Source of the DNA: PCRC01 sp017848435
GTDB taxonomy: Bacteria > Pseudomonadota > Gammaproteobacteria > Burkholderiales > Burkholderiaceae_C
Direction: 5' to 3'
Assembly: GCA_965284315.1 (NCBI GenBank)
Contig: OZ260072.1
Coordinates: 1,922,001 to 1,986,000 of the forward strand
Length of the DNA: 64,000 bases
In this document: piece after piece, positions 59,039 to 64,000 of the stretch
Layout of the letters: each line of letters begins with the position of its first letter
Numbering within the stretch: the first letter of the stretch is position 1
Program-made: the position numbers and the translations under genes
Notes under the pieces: generated by a model
Told to the model about the DNA's origin: nothing
Seen by the model: only the letters and a program-made list of their open reading frames with translations
Database searches by the model: none

Positions 59039-59629
59039 ATGGGCATCCGTTTCGAGAATGTGAAAATGCTGCGCAAGCTGGGCATTGTCGCGCTCGGCAT
59101 GTTCGCCTTCGGTTATGGTTTGGTGCCCTTGTACAAAGCCATTTGTGAAGCCACCGGCATCAACATCCTGGCGCTGGGCGAACAGCAAATCACTGGCAAA
59201 AGCGCGTCCGTACCCGCCAATTCGCAGGTGGACACCAGCCGCACCATCACCGTTGTTTTTGACGCCAATGCCCGCGGGCCGTGGGAGTTCAAGCCAGCCA
59301 CGCGGACGATGCAAGTCCACCCCGGTGAACTGGCCACGGTGATGTACGAATTCCAGAACGTCCAGAACCGCCGCATGGCCGCGCAGGCCATTCCCAGCTA
59401 CGCACCGCGCCAGGCCATGGCGCACTTCAACAAGCTCGAGTGTTTCTGCTTCAACCAGTACACACTGGAGCCGGGCGAGAAGAAGCAGTGGCCGGTGGCG
59501 TTCGTGATCGACCCAAAATTGTCCAAAGACGTCAGCACCATCACGCTGTCGTACACCTTTTTTGAGGTGGGTGGCAAGACACCGCCAGCCCCCACGGCGG
59601 CGGCACTGGTTGCAGGGCCTGCCACATGA
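59039..59629 (+). CDS. ctaG: cytochrome c oxidase copper-assembly protein CtaG (Cox11)
   Basis: 196 residues: one N-terminal membrane helix (about 12-30) and a periplasmic immunoglobulin-like domain with the copper motif LECFCFNQYTL (CFCF). It delivers copper to CuB of subunit I. The stop overlaps the following DUF2970 start (ATGA). Confidence 0.96.
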   Translation: MGIRFENVKMLRKLGIVALGMFAFGYGLVPLYKAICEATGINILALGEQQITGKSASVPANSQVDTSRTITVVFDANARGPWEFKPATRTMQVHPGELATVMYEFQNVQNRRMAAQAIPSYAPRQAMAHFNKLECFCFNQYTLEPGEKKQWPVAFVIDPKLSKDVSTITLSYTFFEVGGKTPPAPTAAALVAGPAT

Positions 59630-59859
59630 GCACGCCGGGGCACGATGCCGATGCGGTGGCACCTCACCGGCGCAAGGGTTCGCTGTGGCGCACCGTGCGC
59701 GCAGTGGGTTGGTCGTTTTTCGGCGTTCGCAAGGGGTCGGACTACCAGGAAGACATTGCCAAGCTCAACCCGCTGCACATCATCCTGGTGGGGATTGCCG
59801 GTTGCATGCTGTTTGTGGCGGGGTTGATTGCCCTGGTGAACTGGGTTGTTGTGCCGTGA
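59626..59859 (+). CDS. DUF2970 small membrane protein
   Basis: 77 residues: basic N-terminus, SLWRTVRAVGWSFFGVRKG, a polar stretch, then one membrane helix (IILVGIAGCMLFVAGLIALV). The VxxSFxGxRK segment is the DUF2970 signature. Translationally coupled to ctaG by overlap. Function unknown; its constant place in cox operons suggests assembly or stability of the oxidase. Confidence 0.85.
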   Translation: MSTPGHDADAVAPHRRKGSLWRTVRAVGWSFFGVRKGSDYQEDIAKLNPLHIILVGIAGCMLFVAGLIALVNWVVVP

Positions 59860-59865
59860 ACTGAG

Positions 59866-59888
59866 GGTGGCAGCCGGTGGCTGCCACC
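59866..59888 (+). other. perfect 10-bp hairpin inside the cox operon
   Basis: GGTGGCAGCC, loop GGT, GGCTGCCACC. It lies between the DUF2970 gene and coxC and has no T tract, so it is probably not a terminator. An mRNA-stability or processing element is possible. Confidence 0.5.
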
Positions 59889-59927
59889 AATGAAAATACA
59901 GACATTGATTGAAACGTAGGAGCAGAG

Positions 59928-60812
59928 ATGAGTTCTTCCACCCCAGCCGGCAGCGCGCCGTACTACTTCGTGCCAGGGCCGTCACGGCACCCCGTCATGG
60001 CGTCGATTGGCCTGTTTTTCGTCATCCTGGGCGCTGGCCAATGGATCAACGGCAGTGGTTGGGGTGCCTATTCGGTCGCCTTCGGCCTGTTGTGGTGGGC
60101 CTTTGTGCTGTTCCAGTGGTTCAGCGACGCGGTTGGCGAAAGCAACGGCGGCCTGTACGGCCACAAGGTTGACCTTTCGTTCCGCTGGAGCATGAGCTGG
60201 TTCATCTTCTCCGAAGTGATGTTCTTCGGTGCCTTCTTCTCGGCGCTGTGGTGGGCCCGTTCCCACTCGGTCCCGGCACTGGGCAGCCTTGACAACGCGC
60301 TGCTCTGGCCCGACTTCAAGGCCATGTGGCCCAGCGTCGCAGCCGGTGTCACCGCTTCCCCGGCCGGCATCATCGAACCCTTCACCACGATGGGTCCGTT
60401 CTGGCTGCCCACCATCAACACCGCGTTGCTGCTGACGTCCGGTGTGACCTTGACGATTGCCCACCACGCCCTGCGTGAAAACAACCGCAGCAAAACGATC
60501 ACTTTCATGTGGTTGACGGTGTTGCTGGGCGTGATCTTCCTGTTTGTGCAGGGCTACGAATACGCACACGCCTACTCTGACCTGAACCTCAAGCTCAGCT
60601 CGGGTGTCTACGGTTCGACCTTCTTCATGCTGACCGGCTTCCACGGCTTCCACGTGTTTGTCGGCATGCTGATGCTGTTGTTTGTCACCTTCCGTTTGAT
60701 GAAGGGCCATTTCACGGCCGACAAGCACTTCGGCTTTGAAGGTGCCGCCTGGTACTGGCACTTTGTGGACGTGGTCTGGCTCGGCCTGTACATCCTGGTG
60801 TACTGGACCTGA
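59928..60812 (+). CDS. coxC: cytochrome c oxidase subunit III
   Basis: 294 residues with seven hydrophobic segments. It begins YYFVPGPSRHPVMASIGLFF, with WSMSWFIFSEVMFFGAFFSA, the phospholipid-binding Glu helix, and ends GAAWYWHFVDVVWLGLYILV. The N-terminus and length are normal for proteobacterial CoxC. A good RBS (AGGAG) precedes ATG 59928. A terminator follows at 60835-60858, dividing the operon from the next block. Confidence 0.97.
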   Translation: MSSSTPAGSAPYYFVPGPSRHPVMASIGLFFVILGAGQWINGSGWGAYSVAFGLLWWAFVLFQWFSDAVGESNGGLYGHKVDLSFRWSMSWFIFSEVMFFGAFFSALWWARSHSVPALGSLDNALLWPDFKAMWPSVAAGVTASPAGIIEPFTTMGPFWLPTINTALLLTSGVTLTIAHHALRENNRSKTITFMWLTVLLGVIFLFVQGYEYAHAYSDLNLKLSSGVYGSTFFMLTGFHGFHVFVGMLMLLFVTFRLMKGHFTADKHFGFEGAAWYWHFVDVVWLGLYILVYWT

Positions 60813-60834
60813 CCGCACGCGGTCGCCCATGCAG

Positions 60835-60858
60835 CAAAGGCGCCTCGCGGCGCCTTTG
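60835..60858. terminator. rho-independent terminator after coxC
   Basis: CAAAGGCGCC, loop TCGC, GGCGCCTTTG, followed by TGTTTTG on the plus strand. It could also serve the minus-strand DUF2909 gene, weakly. Confidence 0.8.
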
Positions 60859-60886
60859 TGTTTTGTGAGGTGTTGAACCGGCGTCG

Positions 60887-61108
60887 TCAGGCGCCGCCGG
60901 GAATTCCGGTGGGACGGATGTACCCAAATTTCCAGGCCAGCAGGATGCAGGCAAACAGAAAAATGGAAAATCCGACCCGGAACGCCAGTGCCTTGGCCAT
61001 GTGGTTGGTTTTGGCTTTGCCGTCCTGGCCGTCCTTCATCATGAAGAACAGCGCCGAACCGAGGCTGGCCACAATGGCAACAAACGCGATGATGACCAAA
61101 TATTTCAT
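60887..61108 (-). CDS. DUF2909 twin-transmembrane protein
   Basis: 73 residues: two membrane helices (LVIIAFVAIVASLGSALFFM and RVGFSIFLFACILLAWKFGY) joined by a polar loop (KDGQDGKAKTNHMA). This is the DUF2909 family found between coxC and surf1 in many betaproteobacteria, transcribed opposite to them. Start at 61106-61108 (MKYLVIIAF). Function unknown. Confidence 0.87.
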   Translation of the reverse strand: MKYLVIIAFVAIVASLGSALFFMMKDGQDGKAKTNHMAKALAFRVGFSIFLFACILLAWKFGYIRPTGIPGGA

Positions 61109-61123
61109 GGACTGGATTATCCC

Positions 61124-61864
61124 GTGCCGCAGACATTCCGGTTCTGGCTGGTGAGCGCTGCCGCACTGGCGGGTGTGGGCATCACGCTGGCGCTGGGGCA
61201 GTGGCAACTGGGGCGTGCCGCCGAGAAACAGGCGTTGCAAGCCGCGATCGACAGCCAGGCCCGGCTGGCGCCGCTGACCCAGACCGATGTGTCGGCCAGC
61301 ACGCTGCTGGCCGATGTGGTTCACCGGCGTGCCACCCTGCAGGGGCAGTGGCTGCGCGAAGCGACGGTCTACCTCGACAACCGGCAGATGGCTGCACGGC
61401 AGGGGTTCTTTGTGCTGACGCCGTTGCGCTTGAGCGGCAGCAACGCCCTGCTGGTGGTGCAGCGCGGCTGGGTGCCCCGTGACTTCACCGACCGCAACCG
61501 TTTGCCGGCAGTGCACACGCCCGAAGGCGAGGTGCGCATCACCGTGCGCATCGCCCCCCCGCCCTCCAAGCTTTACGACTTCCAGGGCGCGCCGACCGGG
61601 GCCATACGGCAAAATATCGACTTGACGGCGTATGCGGCCGAAACACGGTTGCCGCTGCTGACGCAACTCAGCGCACTTGAGTTGGCGCCAGACGCCGGCA
61701 AGGCCAGCGACGGGCTGTTGCGCAACTGGCCGGCATTCAACACAGGCATTGACAAACACCATGGGTATGCATTTCAGTGGTTTGGCCTCGGCGGCCTGAT
61801 CGCGCTCCTTTATGTCTGGTTCCAAATCATCCAACCCCGACGGCAACGCCATGTCTCACCCTGA
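61124..61864 (+). CDS. SURF1-family cytochrome oxidase assembly protein
   Basis: 246 residues with the SURF1 layout: an N-terminal helix (FWLVSAAALAGVGITLALG), a periplasmic domain (LGQWQLGRAAEK, VYLDNRQMAARQGFFVLTPL, LLVVQRGWVPRD, YAFQWFGLGGLIAL) and a C-terminal helix. SURF1 helps insert heme a into subunit I. A GTG start at 61124 is assumed, as no ATG lies close to the first helix. Divergent from the DUF2909 gene by 15 bp. The end overlaps the next gene. Confidence 0.92.
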   Translation: MPQTFRFWLVSAAALAGVGITLALGQWQLGRAAEKQALQAAIDSQARLAPLTQTDVSASTLLADVVHRRATLQGQWLREATVYLDNRQMAARQGFFVLTPLRLSGSNALLVVQRGWVPRDFTDRNRLPAVHTPEGEVRITVRIAPPPSKLYDFQGAPTGAIRQNIDLTAYAAETRLPLLTQLSALELAPDAGKASDGLLRNWPAFNTGIDKHHGYAFQWFGLGGLIALLYVWFQIIQPRRQRHVSP

Positions 61865-62525
61865 CGAGCCGCTGTCCCTGACGGTGCACTCCCTGCCCGA
61901 CCCGGGCGCCGATGCGCCGGTTCTGCCGCGCAACACCAGCGGCCGCTGGAAAATGCTGGCGGTGCTCGCGGTGTGTGCAGCGCCGGTCATTGCCTCCTAC
62001 TTCACTTACTACGTCATCCGGCCGCAGGGCCAGCGTGCCTTTGGCGAACTGATCGACCCCCAGCGCCCGCTGCCCAGCCTGGAGGCGCGCACGCTGGACG
62101 GCAAGACGGTGAACCTGCAAAGCCTGAAGAAGCAGTGGCTGCTGGTGGCGGCGATGCCATCGTCCTGCGACACGGTGTGTGACCAGAACCTCTACCTGCA
62201 GCGCCAGATGCGCGAAGCGCTGGGCAAGGAAAAAGAGCGGGTCGACCGCGTCTGGCTCGTCACCGACGACGGCCCGATTGCCCCCGGGCTCCTCCCTGCG
62301 CTGGAACAAGCCCAGGTGCTGCGGGTGGACGCCAAGCAGCTGGCCCAATGGCTGCAGCCAGCGGCGGGTGAGTCCTTGTCCAACCACCTCTACGTGGTGG
62401 ACCCCATGGGCAACTGGATGATGCGCTTCCCGTCCCGCATGGACCTGCAGGGCGCGGGCAAGGCCAAGCGTGACCTGGACCGCCTGCTGCGCGCGTCCGG
62501 TTCGTGGGATGTGCCCGGTCGATGA
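61812..62525 (+). CDS. SCO1/SenC-like thioredoxin-fold protein
   Basis: 237 residues: a cytoplasmic tail, one membrane helix (about 48-68), then a thioredoxin-like domain with the CxxxC pair SSCDTVCDQNLYLQ and a later His (SNHLYVVDPMGNW) in the position of the SCO copper ligand. SCO proteins deliver copper to CuA or reduce its cysteines. The domain is divergent from classical SCO, which usually has P.DVCP, so a thiol-reductase role is also possible. The start at 61812 overlaps surf1 by 53 bp; ATG 61851 (MSHPDEPLS) is an alternative. Confidence 0.8.
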   Translation: MSGSKSSNPDGNAMSHPDEPLSLTVHSLPDPGADAPVLPRNTSGRWKMLAVLAVCAAPVIASYFTYYVIRPQGQRAFGELIDPQRPLPSLEARTLDGKTVNLQSLKKQWLLVAAMPSSCDTVCDQNLYLQRQMREALGKEKERVDRVWLVTDDGPIAPGLLPALEQAQVLRVDAKQLAQWLQPAAGESLSNHLYVVDPMGNWMMRFPSRMDLQGAGKAKRDLDRLLRASGSWDVPGR

Positions 62526-62536
62526 AAGCCTGAACC

Positions 62537-63715
62537 ATGGACGAACAAGCCCTGGTCGACCTGACCCCGGTACTGCAGATGCTGCTGACGGGGGTGTTGC
62601 TGGCCGCCGGTCCGCTGCTGTGGGTCTGGCTGCGCCAACGCCGCGCCAGCATGGCGCAACGGCTGCGCGCACTCACCTTGCTGACCCTGTTTTTCACCTT
62701 TGACCTGGTGCTGTTTGGCGCGTTCACCCGGCTGACCGACTCCGGCCTGGGTTGCCCCGACTGGCCAGGTTGCTACGGCAGTGCCAGCCCACTGGGCGCG
62801 AAGCAGGAAATCACCGAAGCGCAAACCGCCATGCCCACTGGCCCGGTGACGCACCGCAAAGCCTGGATCGAGATGGTGCACCGCTACCTCGCCACCGGTG
62901 TGGGTGGCATGATCCTGACGCTGGCATTGCTCAGCGCCTGGGACGCCTACCGCCGTCGCCGCAGTGCCGACACGGGCGGGCCGCCAGCGATCAGCCCCTG
63001 GTGGCCGGCACTCACGTTGGTGTGGGTGTGTGTGCAGGGCGCGTTCGGTGCCCTGACCGTGACCATGAAGCTGTTTCCCGCCATCGTCACGCTGCACCTG
63101 CTGGGCGCGCTCGTGCTGCTCGCCTTGCTGACGGTGCAGGTGGTGCGCTACAGCCACGTCCAGGCGCTGGTGAAGAGCCTCGCGGTACCGTCCCGCCTGC
63201 GCCGGGGCATTGCGCTGGCGCTGGCGCTGGTGTGGCTGCAGGTGGCGCTGGGCGGCTGGGTCAGCACCAACTACGCGGTGCTGGCCTGCACCGAGTTCCC
63301 CAAGTGCCAGGCGAGCTGGTGGCCGGCGATGGACTTTCTGCAAGGCTTCGAGCTGTGGCGTGAGCTGGGCCGCACCGGTGCCGGCAGCCACCTGAGCTTC
63401 GAGGCGCTGACCGCCATCCACTACACCCACCGGCTGGTGGCTTATGCGGTGGTGGCGGTGCTGGTCTGGCAGGTGCTGCGCATGGCCAGCACCTGGGCGC
63501 TGCGGGTGCACGCCCGCTGGCTGGTGGCGCTGCTGCTGCTGCAACTGGCCACCGGCCTGAGCAACGTGGTGCTGGGCTGGCCGCTGCTCGCGGCTGTGCT
63601 GCACACCGGCGGCGCTGCGGCGCTGGTGGTGGTGCTGACGCACGCGCTGGCCTCCACCCGGCAGAGCGAGCCGCGTGTGGTGCTGGCCATCAAAACAAGG
63701 CGGGCCAGAACATGA
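62537..63715 (+). CDS. ctaA: heme A synthase (COX15/CtaA)
   Basis: 392 residues with eight membrane helices in two four-helix halves. Landmarks are FTRLTDSGLGCPDWPGCYG, with the conserved Cys and heme o/a site, HRKAWIEMVHRYLA (heme ligand His), FGALTVTMKLFPAIVTLHLLGA, and in the second half IHYTHRLVAYAVV. It oxidises the methyl group of heme O to make heme A. ATG 62537 follows the SCO-like gene by 11 bp and the stop overlaps the ctaB start (ATGA). Confidence 0.95.
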   Translation: MDEQALVDLTPVLQMLLTGVLLAAGPLLWVWLRQRRASMAQRLRALTLLTLFFTFDLVLFGAFTRLTDSGLGCPDWPGCYGSASPLGAKQEITEAQTAMPTGPVTHRKAWIEMVHRYLATGVGGMILTLALLSAWDAYRRRRSADTGGPPAISPWWPALTLVWVCVQGAFGALTVTMKLFPAIVTLHLLGALVLLALLTVQVVRYSHVQALVKSLAVPSRLRRGIALALALVWLQVALGGWVSTNYAVLACTEFPKCQASWWPAMDFLQGFELWRELGRTGAGSHLSFEALTAIHYTHRLVAYAVVAVLVWQVLRMASTWALRVHARWLVALLLLQLATGLSNVVLGWPLLAAVLHTGGAAALVVVLTHALASTRQSEPRVVLAIKTRRART

Positions 63716-64000
63716 CCATGCCCATTCCTCCCCAAGTCACCCCAACCCATGTCGAGTTAGAGTCGGCCATGTCCACCGCCCAACCCAGCTTGCCGTCGCG
63801 CTGGCGCCAGTTCAACGCACTGACCAAACCGCGCGTCATCCAGCTCATTGTTTTCTGCGCCCTGATCGGCATGGTGCTGGCCGTTCCCGGCGTGCCGGGC
63901 TGGCTGCACCTGAAGCAGGCGCTGGTGGCCTGCGTCGGCATCTGGCTGGTCGCCGGTGCCGCTGCTGCTTTCAACTGCCTGGTGGAAAAGAAGATCGACG
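63712..64000 (+). CDS. ctaB: protoheme IX farnesyltransferase (heme O synthase), N-terminal part
   Basis: The frame starts at the ATG overlapping the ctaA stop (63712) and is open to the window end (96 codons). After an unusual 19-residue lead comes a second ATG at 63769 (MSTAQPSLPSRWRQF), then FNALTKPRVIQLIVFCALIGM and NCLVEKKID, the family opening and the first part of the prenyl-diphosphate site. It farnesylates heme B to heme O, the substrate of CtaA. Either ATG could be used. Confidence 0.92.
   Translation, partial: MTMPIPPQVTPTHVELESAMSTAQPSLPSRWRQFNALTKPRVIQLIVFCALIGMVLAVPGVPGWLHLKQALVACVGIWLVAGAAAAFNCLVEKKID

Overview
The window looks like chromosome of a GC-rich betaproteobacterium of the order Burkholderiales, most probably family Comamonadaceae (Rhodoferax/Polaromonas/Hydrogenophaga-like). 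I base this on gene content and order: a caa3-type cytochrome oxidase operon with the small DUF2970, DUF2909 and 38-residue assembly genes, lolA-rarA behind ftsK, the DUF1841 and DUF1653 proteins, and a short interspersed repeat of the kind common in that family. No phage, integrase, IS transposase or CRISPR array was seen.

Layout. 1-6.8 kb holds housekeeping genes: an acyl-CoA dehydrogenase cut by the window edge, purN, a DUF1653 gene, rsmB, an acyl desaturase, ribosomal proteins L33 and L28, thioredoxin reductase, and a divergent Crp/Fnr regulator. 6.9-11.3 kb is ftsK-lolA-rarA. 11.3-14.8 kb is a livHMGF branched-chain amino-acid ABC transporter without its binding protein. 15.0-38.6 kb is the striking part: three consecutive giant genes (2669, 2376 and 2614 codons) for cysteine-free RTX proteins. 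They share one N-terminal domain. Two carry a complete subtilisin/kexin-like serine protease plus a P-domain near the C-terminus, and the third has none. Genes 1 and 2 share a 636-bp tract that is identical base for base, while the flanks of gene 2 resemble gene 3. This is the signature of recent gene conversion. The island ends in a perfect 25-bp terminator hairpin and a cluster of small palindromes and repeats.

39-47 kb holds a 7TM-DISM histidine kinase and response regulator, tRNA-Arg(CCU), a lipoprotein P460 cytochrome, a tight MoxR/membrane protein/GNAT/VWA operon, and a diheme cytochrome c. 47-55.5 kb is a mixture: thiolase, TRIC channel, TauE/SafE exporter, Kef-type antiporter, orphan ParA, MaoC hydratase, trmL, comF, a BioC-like methyltransferase. 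55.5-64 kb is the aerobic respiration locus: a DUF2244 gene, coxB (fused to cytochrome c), coxA, ctaG, coxC, surf1, an SCO-like protein, ctaA (heme A synthase) and the start of ctaB (heme O synthase). This is a nearly complete kit for building an aa3/caa3 oxidase.

No type I secretion ABC transporter, membrane-fusion protein or TolC homologue lies in the window, so export of the giant RTX proteins must rely on genes elsewhere. Functions are assigned by reading motifs; no database search was run.
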